Of a stretch of DNA of 64,000 nucleotides, positions 10,240 to 20,423 are shown in pieces. A program made the translations under genes and the position numbers. Within the stretch, counting starts at the first letter, position 1; each line of letters begins with the position of its first letter. The stretch lies in assembly GCA_017654735.1 (NCBI GenBank), contig JADPYG010000007.1:62001-126000 (forward strand), read 5' to 3'. Under the pieces are notes generated by a model. It searched no databases and was not told the origin of the DNA. It was given only the letters and a program-made list of their open reading frames with translations. The stretch is from Vishniacozyma victoriae. Its lineage: Eukaryota > Basidiomycota > Tremellomycetes > Tremellales > Bulleribasidiaceae.

Positions 10240-12276
10240 ATGGGATTCGCAGCCAAACTAGGTAAAGAATACTCCTTGTACTAGATCATGGAACACAGCT
10301 GACACCTAAGCAATGGCAAATCAAGCCGCCGGAGCTCTCGGCCTCGCCGGGGGTCCTAAACCCGGTGGAGCAGGTGGATACGGACAACCAGCTGGCGGCT
10401 ACGGCTCTCAACCTCCTCAAGGACAGTATGGTCAACCTCAACAGGGCTACGGGCAACAACCGCAACACGGCGCTTCGACAGGCGCTGCGGGATATTACGG
10501 TTCTCAACCAGGTCAACCTGGTGCGCCAAGCCAAGGACAGTACGGCTCTCAACCTCAATCTGGATCACCGTACGGCGCTCCTCCTGGTGTACCTCCTCGA
10601 CCTGGACAGCCTCCCCAGGGAGCATACGGACAACAGCCCCAGAGTCAGTACGGACAGCAACCCGGACAAGGACAGTATGGACAACAACCTGGCCAAGGAC
10701 AAGGGCAGTACGGACAACAGCCTGGACAGGGACAGTATGGCCAACAACCTGGACACGGCCAGTATGGTCAGCAGCCAGGACAAGGACAGGGACAGTACGG
10801 TCAGCAACCTCCCCAGGGTCAATACGGTCAACAACCAGGACAAGGACAGTACGGTCAACAACCCCCTCAAGGACAGTATGGTCAACAACCTCCTGCTCCC
10901 GGTGGAGGAGGTGTCGATGCTAGGTATATCACTACCCTTCTCCAGCAATGTGTTCAAGATGTAAGCGTCCTCTACTCCTTCACGAGGCTCGACTGACGTT
11001 CAGCAACACTTGCAAGGATTCTACCAGAACCCCCAAGCTCTCGACCAGATCGCTCAGCGAGTAGCCCAATCCGGATCTCTCCAACAGCTCGCTTCAGCTT
11101 GGAAACTACCCGTCGAACTCGCTGCCGATCTAGTCAAGATTAGTCTATTCGACGTTGTCGTGTTAGTCGACGACTCCGGATCCATGTCATTCGAGCAGAA
11201 TGGAGAGAGAATCGAGGATCTCAAGCAGTGCGTATCTCCCTCCTTCGTAGAGAGAAATTAGCTGACGTTCTAGGATCCTCGGTAAGGTCGCATTCGCCTG
11301 TGCCTTGTTCGACCACGATGGAATGTGAGTTCAACTGTTTCGGTCCCATCATGCTCAGCTAACAATATAGCCAAGTCCGGTTCCTCAACTCTCAAGTCCA
11401 AGGGAACAACATCAACTCCGAACAAGCTGCCCTCCAGCTCATCGGCCAGGTCAAATTCAGCGGTACGTCAACTTCATGCGCCACTCCGCAATAAGCTGAC
11501 CAATCAGGTTTGACTCCCCTCGGAACCGCTCTTGATCAGAAGATCCTTCAACCACTCCTGCTCGGTCCTGCTAGGTCGAGGCAGTTGCAGAAACCTTTGC
11601 TTGTTATTGCTATCACTGATGGTAAGCTTACCTACCCAGCCAAATGGTCTCAAGCTCACGACCAGGTGCACCAGCCGGAGAACCTGCTGACAGAAGTGAG
11701 CTAAATTCTCTGTGTTGTTCAAGAACCCTAGCTGACGACCAGTCTCTCAAGTCATTGCCGGAGCAAACAGGGAGCTTCAGCAGACTCAATGTATGACAAT
11801 CCATCCCGCTTTTGAGACTCTTGCTGATAATAGATGGTCCGGATGCCGTATCATATCAGCTATCTCAAGTCGGTGACGACAAGAAAGGTAAGTTCCCCTA
11901 TATCTAGAGCTCAAGAACGATCACTAATGAGCAGCCCAACAATTCCTCTCATCTCTCGACGATGATCCCGCAATTGGTCGATTGATCGATCAGACAATGG
12001 ACTTTGAATACGAACAAGCACAAATGCTCCAGAAATCAGGAGAAGACTTGACTCCTGAGATGTGGATCATGAAGTGAGTCGCTCGTCCATCTTATAAGAT
12101 AGAAGCTAACGGGTGATAGGTTGTTACTTGGTCCTATTGATACGTAAGTCCTCCCTTTGCTATGTCTATATTGGATTACGCTGATGATCAATAGATCTTA
12201 TGATTCTAAGGGTATGTCCAATCACTCTCGAGAGGATGGCGCTGATAATCTAGATGAAAGTGGACACAGGCACTAG
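10240..12276 (+). CDS. vWA-domain protein with Gln/Gly/Tyr-rich prion-like N-terminus
   Basis: 495 residues in 13 exons: 10240-10261, 10311-10960, 11004-11227, 11274-11324, 11371-11462, 11508-11621, 11666-11695, 11743-11790, 11834-11887, 11935-12073, 12120-12143, 12195-12211, 12254-12276. After a short start ([20 protein letters not shown]), residues ~20-215 are made of repeats such as [11 protein letters not shown], a low-complexity segment of the prion-like kind. A helical linker ([19 protein letters not shown]) leads to a von Willebrand A domain with the MIDAS motif VDDSGSM and ITDG. The tail [20 protein letters not shown] is acidic. Such fungal vWA proteins have no established role. The many tiny exons suggest a highly expressed gene, but that is inference. 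Confidence 0.88.
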
Positions 12277-13097
12277 TGCTTCTAGTGAGACGATAAAGAC
12301 TGAAACGGGGGGATGATCAACGCGGTGCAGAATTTATGGATTCGGAATACGAACAAAGTAAATGGAGGATATGAAGCTAAACACAATATACTACGCCCAC
12401 GCCTCTCACCGTCTCGACTGTGGCCTCGTCATTCTCGCCTTCAAATAATCCAATCCTTGACCTTGCCTGCTGCTGATCTCATCTTCCGAACGTCGGCGAT
12501 ATTGAATCTAGCTCATTGATTGCCGTTCCCGGAATCCAAAGAATTGTTCACTTCTCTACTTTGTATGTATATCGCAAACACCCTCAACTCCGGCGATGAT
12601 GTCGGCTTGCACCAACCATTGACTGTCCGAGAATGGAGAACCAACATGGACCACTCAAGATCATCGCGAGCGCGACCGACAAGATTGTAATCGTCTCGAG
12701 AGCTGTTTCCAGCCAGCGATCGCACCGGTCACCTCCCCGTAGGTCACCTCCCCGTAGGTCACCTCCCCGTAGGTCACCAGCCATCCGTCTCTTTGTCTTA
12801 TGGAGGTCACACCTCATTGAAAAGGCTCGTATCCTCTTCGATGACTGTGCTTCCATTCTCTATCTGGTGATCGTGGTGCCATTACCCCGTGAGCGCCTGG
12901 CTGTCACCCCTTGAATATCCAAAATCTACTCAAAACTGGACATCTCACTCTTGTCTTCCTTTCATGGGTCGTCGATCAGTGCTCGTACTCCCTTCGATAA
13001 CCGGCGCTCCTTTGTCGTACTTGTGATCGCCTGTCCTTTATCCCTTGAGACTCCGGCCTCTGTTCAGTACTAAATATCCAACTCCTGTCCTCCTTTC
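12277..13097. other. Intergenic with a 15-bp tandem repeat and a duplicated leader-like segment
   Basis: No supported gene. It contains the tandem repeat at 12727-12778 and a duplicated segment (AATATCCAA ... TCCTTTCATGG) near 12914-12972 and 13072-13106, the second copy running into the start of the GT32 gene. The long frame at 12633-12914 is open mainly because of the repeat. Confidence 0.45.
12727..12778. repeat. 15-bp tandem repeat, about 3.5 copies
   Basis: The unit GGTCACCTCCCCGTA is repeated perfectly at 12727, 12742 and 12757, with a partial fourth copy. The period is a multiple of three, so any frame through it yields a five-residue repeat (RRSPP on plus). Confidence 0.9.
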
Positions 13098-15111
13098 ATG
13101 GATCATCAGCTGCCAATGGTTTCAGATACACACTACACAGGTCCTATAATAGGCTCTACCTCGAGGTATGCTAACAATAACAACAAAGCTACAAATTCAG
13201 CAAGATCAAGTATAATTTCAATGTCGGGACCTACAGATGAAGAGAAATGGATGCTGTCCCAGGGACCCAAGCTGGCGAGTACGAGGACAATTTACAGCGT
13301 TTCCCCAAGAAAGAGCAGGATGCTGGCTTTTGGAAGTGTGACGTTGGGTGTCATGCTGCTTGGCGGCTGGTACTGGTACATTGGTGAGCTACCTCGTATG
13401 GGGCATTTCTGGAAGAACACGGGTGATGGTATGTTGGACCATCAATCATGACGAAATGTATCAGCCTGACAGACAGCTACATCAAGCACATTCATGGATC
13501 TCAGCGACACCCCATCCAAACCATACAAACCCAATCACGTTCCTATCCTCACATCTGTTGATATATACAAATGGGGATTATCATCCAATTCCTCGGAACT
13601 TCTAGACGGTCTGAAACCCTGGCCAACCCAAGCAAGGTATTCAGAGAAGGATGTGCCGCTCTCGCCCCTGGGAAAAATGGCTGATGCAGTTTATAATATG
13701 GGATATGGAGAAGTATCAAAGACGACCGCTCAGTTGGACGCCTTCATAATGAATGCATTTCCAGAGACAATGCAGGGAACATTGAAGTCCAGTATGGCAA
13801 AGTACTTTGCAGGAGTCGGGAGTAAGGATGGCTGGGATAAGGAGAAGAATATATGGCAGACTGACAGAAATCGGGAGAAGGAGGGAACTTCAGCGGTGAA
13901 CAGTTGGAGAAACGGAAACGCGCTTGAGGAGGGTTGGAACTGGGAGATGATCGACGAAGGGTGAGTGTGAACTGCTACTAGTCAATTGCAGCTTGACTAC
14001 CTGCGTCTTTTTTCCTCAACGTTTTCAAAGAGTGCTGAACCGGCAGGAAAGCAGACACATGGATTGATAAACACCTTGGAGGAAGTAGGATCCAGCAAAT
14101 GTGGAATCTCCTTCCCGCAGGTATTCTAGTGAGTCTTCACGGTCTTCCTTAGGTCTGCACTAATTGCCAGCGCTCTGATATGTTACGATACCTCATGTTA
14201 CTGGTAGGAGGAGGTATATACTCCGATACCGATACCCGACTTCTCAAACCCCCTTCTGAGTGGGGTCAAGAAGCAACATTATGGGCCAACGGAAAAGGGT
14301 TGGCAGAGGAGGACAAAGCAAGAATAGCAGCTGGAGAGGATTGGGATGAAGTACTAGGCCCGCCTAGCATTATTGTGGGGGTCGAAGCAGATGTGGGCGA
14401 GAGGGAAGACTGGCATGACTGGTGGGCTCGGCCTGTAAGCTCCTCATCTGATAATTGGAGGGGTGCGGCTTGTTGTGAGCCGTGTTGTAACAGCACTGAT
14501 CCCTAGCTCCAAATAGTCCAGTGGACAATGGCGTCAGCACCATCTCATCCTATCATTCTCTCGGCAGTCCTCCGGATTCTCCATTCAACTGCTCAAGCGG
14601 TAGAATGGACCCATAACCATGCTCTTCACCTTCAACATTATGAAGCTCAAGGAAAATCTGGGAGTGAGGCCTACAAGGAATTGAAGGGTGTCAACGTATT
14701 GGACGAGCCAAGCATGGGAGGCGCAGTTGGAGTAATGGACTGGACCGGTCCCGGATTACTCACGGATGCTGTAATGAGGTGAGTCCTTTCCAATACCTGT
14801 ATCGAACAAGCAGAAGGCGATTGACTTCAAAAGTTACCTGAATGTGAGATATGGATTAGTCTGGACCGACCTTAAAGACCTTCAAGTCCCACTCAGAGTT
14901 GGAGACGTTGTAATTTTGCCAGGTAAGCCCATCATTGTCCCGATCAAAAGGCACTTACATTCAGTCACTGGATTCTCACCTGGAATGGGCAACTTTGGGT
15001 CTCATTCAGAATCGCGTACGTATTTCCCTCCCTCTGGAGAAGTCTGAGCCCTGATGACTAGATCCACAAGCGATGGTCAAGCATGAATTTGCAGGATCGT
15101 GGAAAGGGTAG
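13098..15111 (+). CDS. GT32 family glycosyltransferase (Och1/Hoc1-like), type II membrane protein
   Basis: 540 residues in 8 exons: 13098-13428, 13477-13960, 14047-14128, 14171-14434, 14507-14778, 14834-14922, 14965-15015, 15062-15111. A short cytosolic tail is followed by a signal anchor at about residues 75-95 (MLAFGSVTLGVMLLGGWYWY), placing the catalytic domain in the Golgi lumen. The GT32 core is clear: DTWIDKHLGG, ILRSDMLRYLMLLVGGGIYS, and the metal/nucleotide-sugar DXD motif D-T-D at about residues 318-320. The C-terminal block DPSMGGAVGVMDWTGPGLLT and HEFAGSWKG also fit. Och1/Hoc1 relatives add mannose to N-glycans; the exact linkage cannot be read from sequence. The first intron is longer and less certain than the rest. 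Confidence 0.9.
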
Positions 15112-16174
15112 GGTGTTCATGAAGCAATTATATGACGGACCCATGATGAGGAGTGACTTGTGCTGTATCACATCGCAGGTGCAAGCTGTTTCCAGTGATG
15201 TTCAGCCAACAGGACGACTGTATGTATGTATTGCGGCTGCATTATACGTCATATTGCTATACGAGGAATACATGAGAATCACTGATTAGCGGAGGCACTA
15301 CAGTACGTGAGGTCATGATGGTCGCTACATGCACATACAGTAGTTGGAAACTTGAGACAGGAATACGGTCATCAATATGCACTCTCTGCTGCCTTCGTAT
15401 GATTGACTGCAGACCCCACGCCCTTGGTCATCTTGCCCCGTCTTCCGCGAATCCCCTGTCATCTAGATTGCTCGACGCACTTATTTGCGATCCACTCAGA
15501 CATCTCGGTCTCGGATGGATTCAGTAGTCCCTGGCGTGCTCTCCTCCTCTTATACACTTCCATAGCTCTCCAAGAAGGGGTATATTCCTGTTGCGCACAG
15601 CCCATGAACGAAGACGTCCCAAAGGCAGTCGCAGTGTCCCTGTTGGCGCCAACGTTCTGGGTGTCATTATATTGGGCAATGTGATTTAGTCGGGATGGAG
15701 GTGGTCGCATCATAGATATGTGATAATGGTGAATGTGTTGTGAATGTCCAGTGTGGAAGGTGATGGATAGTTATCAGAGAGAGAAGGTGAGAGATTCACC
15801 GCATTTTGCTCAGCCTTTGTACAGTCAGGGGGAAAAGTTACAACGGGGGACGGATCAAAGGTGGTATATACGATATGAATGGAAGCGACAAGGGAAGGAC
15901 AATTCAGGCATGTCTGGCAATAGGGCAGTGCCCAAGCTATTGCGCTCTTGCTCTCCACCCCTTCGCGATGGCATGAATGCTGATCAGCAAGTTGCCGCAG
16001 ACAGTAATGAAGGGAGAGCAGAGACGAGAGAGGTACTCTTGTGGAACGGGCCAGCAGTCAGTTACCGTAGTAGATGTAGAACGACACATTCATGGAATGT
16101 TCGCTTCCCCACGGCGAGGACAGTATACACAAAATACATGTCCCTCTGATCTTGTCATATACTGATGACAAACA
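15112..16174. other. Intergenic, no gene supported
   Basis: Two overlapping opposite frames near 15403-15713 (plus ...PWRALLLLYTSIALQEG..., minus ...MEVYKRRRARQGLLNPSE...) both look faintly coding, but neither has a splice structure or a known motif. I do not call either. Confidence 0.35.
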
Positions 16175-17045
16175 TCATCCTCGCAAAGGATTATGGGCCA
16201 AAACCCTTTTGCGCCAGCTGGGTTTCTTGCTGGCCGCCCCGTGGGTCTCGTCCATTTGCTGAGCAAACTGGTTCCGACCTTCCCTTTGCATGAAATCATC
16301 CCCGTTTGAACCGGAACCCCATTGGGTTGTCATCAGCTGCCTATTGTACCTGTCCTGTCTTTTCTCATCCTCATTCTGTCCGTCAGCACCAGCCAATTTT
16401 GCCTCGTTCTCTGCTGTCAACCTTGACAGACAAGCTTGATATTCCAAGTCTTGGGTCTGACACGCCAGTGATTGGATTTCGGGCTGCATATCACGCAAAG
16501 TCTGTTCCGATCTGTCCTGCCATTCATCCAAATCTTTCCTCTCTGGCATGCGGGGCGTATTGGGCATAAAGCTACGTCTCAGCGAGGTTGTGATATTAAG
16601 CCTAGGAAACTCACTATCGATCCGTCGTATCGTGATCGCCTCCAAAACCCCTGCAACACGGTTCCAGTCCTCCCAGGACCTCATCACATTTGTCAAGCTT
16701 GCCTAGAGGGATCATAAGCAAAATTCTTCACACACTGACAAACAAGACCAGACTCACCTTGCCAGTATCGTTCAACTGTCTTGCTCTCTGCTTTCTTGAT
16801 GAGTTGGCTGAAGACAGGTACCATCGTTGAGACTTTGGAAGCACTTTCCCTCACGCTTTGGAAAGTAGCGCAGTAAGTATTCGGTTCGTCCATATCTTTT
16901 TCTGGGTATGTGAGAGCCGTCCCCCCTTCATCGTCAGTACCTAGAAACAGTCAGGTTCACTATCGAAAGCAACGGTGTGCGCACCGCCTGGAAACATTGC
17001 AAGAAATTGTCGATTGGTCGCGATTGTTGGAGTTCGTTCTGTCAT
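16175..17045 (-). CDS. Orphan coiled-coil-like protein
   Basis: Four minus-strand exons, 17045-16985, 16940-16758, 16702-16615 and 16571-16175 (729 nt, 242 residues). Each intron has a CTGAC/CTGAG branch or a standard donor, and the phases agree. It starts MTERTPTIATNRQFLAMFPG, has a helix rich in heptad-like hydrophobics (ESASKVSTMVPVFSQLIKKA), a small Cys pair (CDEVLGGLEPCC), and a long charged helix (RMPERKDLDEWQDRSEQTLR onward to about residue 180). The C-terminus is Gln/Asn-rich and ends with a basic patch. No known domain, signal or membrane segment is visible. Size, helicity and one phase-2 intron resemble the orphans at 34.9-50.8 kb. Function unknown. Confidence 0.65.
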
Positions 17046-17352
17046 GACTGTTGAAGTACGTCGAGGTTGAATATTCGGAATCGAGTGAAGAGAAGTAAGT
17101 AGGAGAGGGAGTCTCGATCAGAAGACCAATACATAGGAGGAGAACTCGGTCAAGAGTGAGAAAGGCGTCAAGGCATCAAGCACTCAAGCCTGACAAAGGA
17201 TACATATATGGAGGCACCTATTCCTATCGCTCCGCAAACCCCTGAAGCCGGATCGATCAAAGGTCCTGAAACATCAATCCATTCATACCCGCTCCACAAA
17301 TGTCCTCTTAGCCCTCACCCCCTTCTCAAGCGGCAGCGCCACGCACCTACTC
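17046..17352. other. Spacer between orphan promoter and YTM1 3' end
   Basis: No gene. It holds the 5' flank of the minus-strand orphan (ACAAAGGA at 17194-17201) and the YTM1 3' flank. Confidence 0.4.
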
Positions 17353-19046
17353 CTACTCTCCTCTCGCATTCCAGATCCCAACTTCCCCATCCTCACCACC
17401 AGCCACCACCATCTCTCCATCCCAATCTCCAGCAAGTAACCTCTCTCCCAATCTCTTTCCTTTAGCCGTAACATCCCTCGACTTCCCACTCTTCTGAACA
17501 GAGAAAAGAGCAGATTTGGGGGAACGGATATCCCAAATCTGGACAAGACCAGAATATGTAACGCCCATCATTGTGAATGTGGAAGTTGGATGACATTTTA
17601 ATGCTGATATTGGTGATCCGGTAGGTAAGACCGAGACGATTGAGGAAGTGGAAGATGGTCTGGGGTCGTATATTGATATTGTCCTGTCCATTGATCCGGT
17701 TGCTACTGTTCCATTTTGGGATGTTGAGAGGGATAGGATTGATTTATCGCTTGGTCCGGCCTGATGTTAGCGTGTTTTATATACCCCAGTCCGGTAGGAC
17801 TAGCTGGGGGAATGGGATTGTATGATGACTGCTGCATGGTTTCAAGCGATCGATGATGGGAGGTTTCGGAGCGAACGCGAAGTTCAGAGTGACCTGTCAC
17901 GCAGGGCAGGTGGGAGTAGGGAGAAGAAAGAGAAGAGACATATCGAGATTAGAGAGAGAGACTTACCCTGACCACCACATTAGCCCCGGTCTCTACATCC
18001 CATCCCCTCAAACTTCCATCCCATCCACCGGAATATACGACCTTTCCAACATCTTTCCCAGCCCACCCAAGCGCTCCAACCCGTCCCTTGTGTCCCTTCA
18101 GCACACCATCCGGCATCCTCCTCCAACCTCCAGTCCCAATCTCACCATCGGTCAACCCTTCAATAGGACCCCTAGGTCCATCTTCTCCAATCTTTCTCCT
18201 TTTCTTTAAATCCCTCTGAGCTAGGTATGACAATGGTTCAGCTTCAGTTTGGTGCGCCGTAACTTCGTCGGACGAGGGAGGTAGGACGTAGACGTTTATT
18301 GATCCGTCCCATGATGAAGTTATTACTTCTCCCGTTTCGGACGACAAGACTGAGGAGACTGGGCCAGTATGGCCGTGCAGGGTGTAGAGCTCTTTTGGTT
18401 TTTCGGACGAGGGGAGTAAAGAGGGAATCTGGAAAATGTGGGTTTGTCGGTCGACACCTCCTGCCGCTAGGAGGATGTTTGTGTCGACTGTGTTTGGGGA
18501 GACCCAAGTAGCGCAAGTTGCTCCGAGAGTCGTGGGGAGTGGTAAAGTCCATATTGGTTCTTGCGTTGTCGACATCGGTAGCACCTGTAGATGCGACAAG
18601 TAAGATGATAAGAGAATGTACCTGATTGTCAGTGTTCTGTATTTGGAATGAATCCCTCGCCGAGCTGCGCTCTGCTCGACTTACCCCGGCCTGGCCAAAC
18701 TTAATCCCGAAACCCAATCTTCCACCTCCCTCCTACCAACCTCGGTAGGAGGCATCAAACTCCTAACATACTCAACACTAACAGCAGTCTCTTCATCCCC
18801 ACCCCGATGTTTCTTAACCCAAGCATCTAATGATCCCCTTAAAATCTCTCCTTCCACCAAGAAATCAAATGGAATAGGTTTCTTTGCGTTCTCAGAAGTA
18901 TTTCCAAGGACTTTATTGATGAGCTCGGATAATTGGTATCGTTTCCAATTTGCTGGGAGGAAGTATGTTGAGGGGGGGATGGCGAGGGGGGAGTCTCGGG
19001 TGAAGAGGTTGATGGGGAGTTGGCGTGTATCGGCTGGGTTTGCCAT
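17353..19046 (-). CDS. YTM1: Ytm1/WDR12, WD40 ribosome-biogenesis factor
   Basis: 474 residues from exons 19046-18685, 18621-17967 and 17760-17353. Ytm1 works with Nop7 and Erb1 in maturation of the 60S pre-ribosome and is stripped off by the Rea1/Mdn1 AAA ATPase through its N-terminal ubiquitin-like NLE domain. That domain is seen at residues ~10-100 (LPINLFTRDSPLAIPPSTY, FDFLVEGEILRGSLDAWVKK). WD repeats follow: LHGHTGPVSSVLSSETGEVI, VVYSGGWDGSLRGWDVETG, VATGSMDRTISIYDPRP, SGLVQIWDIRSPKSALF and GGEDGEVGIWNARGE at the end. The second intron (17966-17761, 206 nt) is long. The gene is divergent from MED31 across about 200 bp. Confidence 0.93.
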
Positions 19047-19246
19047 TTTGGATGAAGGCTCGGTGGTTTAAAGGTTCGAGCTGTTTTATGGTCTACGATG
19101 GCTTGATGATACTCCTCAAGTCGGTGGGCGTAGTGAGTAAGCAAGCAGATATGATAAGATGTATAAGGTGCTGGTAACTAAACGTTCAATTGAAGATTGA
19201 AATTTAGGATTCAGGAACGAATAGACTTCACATCGTGGGAAAGTAA

Positions 19247-20204
19247 ATGAGGACCATACAACCGTGTCTATCAAATCAAGGAGTCAAGTATACAACGATG
19301 CAAGCAGTCCCACCGATATTACCACTCCTCAACAAAGAGACTGGGGAAGTCATAGAAAGGAGTCCAGAGAAACATGCGAATTTGGTCAGATTCCAAGCGG
19401 AGTTAGAGGTAATGACCTTCTTCGAGCGAGAGCGAGAAGACGGACGATTGAAAGAGGCACTCGGAGGGGTGGACGCTGATGACAGTTCATACAATGCCTG
19501 GCGAACCCAATGTATCTGTCCGAACTAGCTTCACAGGGGTATTTTGATCATCCTGAATTTCTGAATTATCTGAAATATCTGGAGTACTGGCGTAAAGATG
19601 GTTATGTTCAGTATATCACGTTAGTCTCGTTTCCTACTTTGCTGAACATGATACAAGAGAGGGGCGAGGCTGAGTGTGTGGTTGTGGTGATGAGAGAAGG
19701 GCGGGGCTGGAAGGTAGACGAAGAAGGAGTGGGACAAAGTCGGGTTCAAGACAAACTGGACGAGAAGAGGGGTCGGAGGTCCTGTTAGGAGGAAGAGAAG
19801 AGGAGGAAGCTAATGGTAGTTATCCGACATGCTTAGCATACCTCACATTACTCCAATCACCCCTCTTTAGGGAGAGACTACGAGATCCAATATTCGCAAA
19901 AGATATAGAAAGGATTGGGAGTAGGCATCATGAGACTTGGTACGTCCCTCCCTCCTTCTTCGTTCTTCCTTCTTCCTTTATCTTTCTTCCTTCTTGGTTT
20001 ATATTCATTCGTCTCGATGGGTTCAACTTGAATCACGGAAATTCCTTATGCAGTGGCGAAGGAGGAAGTCTTGCTGAGATGGACATGACGTTGGTGATGA
20101 TGGACTAGGCTGATGATAGGCGTACGGACGAGTACCTCACCGAAGCGAGTCGACCGAAAGATAACGAGGAGGTGGAGCCTAAAGATGAGATGAAGGATTC
20201 GTGA
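19247..20204 (+). CDS. MED31: Med31/Soh1, Mediator middle-module subunit
   Basis: Exons 19247-19408, 19486-19619, 19820-19939, 20054-20089 and 20120-20204 (178 residues). Med31 sits in the Mediator middle module and contacts Med7. The whole conserved core is present: VRFQAELEFIQCLANPMYLS, ELASQGYFDHPEFLNYLKYL, EYWRKDGYVQYIT and YPTCLAYLTLLQSPLFRERL. Two ends are uncertain. The start may be the ATG at 19298 (MQAVPPILPLLNK), which looks more natural. The last intron would be only 30 nt (20090-20119, GTTGGT donor, CTGAT branch, ATAG acceptor); without it the protein stops at 20108. The acidic tail EVEPKDEMKDS supports splicing. The core assignment is firm. Confidence 0.88.
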
Positions 20205-20423
20205 GGGTTTCGAGCATCACGGCGTCTTAGAAGCATACGTTGTATTATATCAGCATCATTCAGCATTGACCATCATTCTGTAATTCTATACATTATCTAC
20301 ATATTATCTATCGCATTTATGTTGACCTCGTAAGAGGGCCGAAACCTATAATCCTTCAGACCTAACGTTAGGCTACTGAGACTTCCATCCCTCGCTCGCA
20401 AGTACACTCCGTACACTAGCTCG

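Noticed and set aside
12633..12914. Open frame with RRSPPRRSPP repeat upstream of the GT32 gene
   Set aside because: It is open mainly because of a stop-free 15-bp tandem repeat, with no homology, poor codon context and opposite-strand frames equally open.
13092..13099. CCTTTCAT at the GT32 start codon as a regulatory octamer
   Set aside because: It overlaps the start codon and is part of a local leader duplication, so I do not count it as independent support for the orphan-promoter motif.
15403..15713. Hydrophobic plus-strand frame (ALLLLYTSIALQEGVY) and a basic minus-strand frame
   Set aside because: They overlap on opposite strands, neither connects by credible introns, and I see no family motif.
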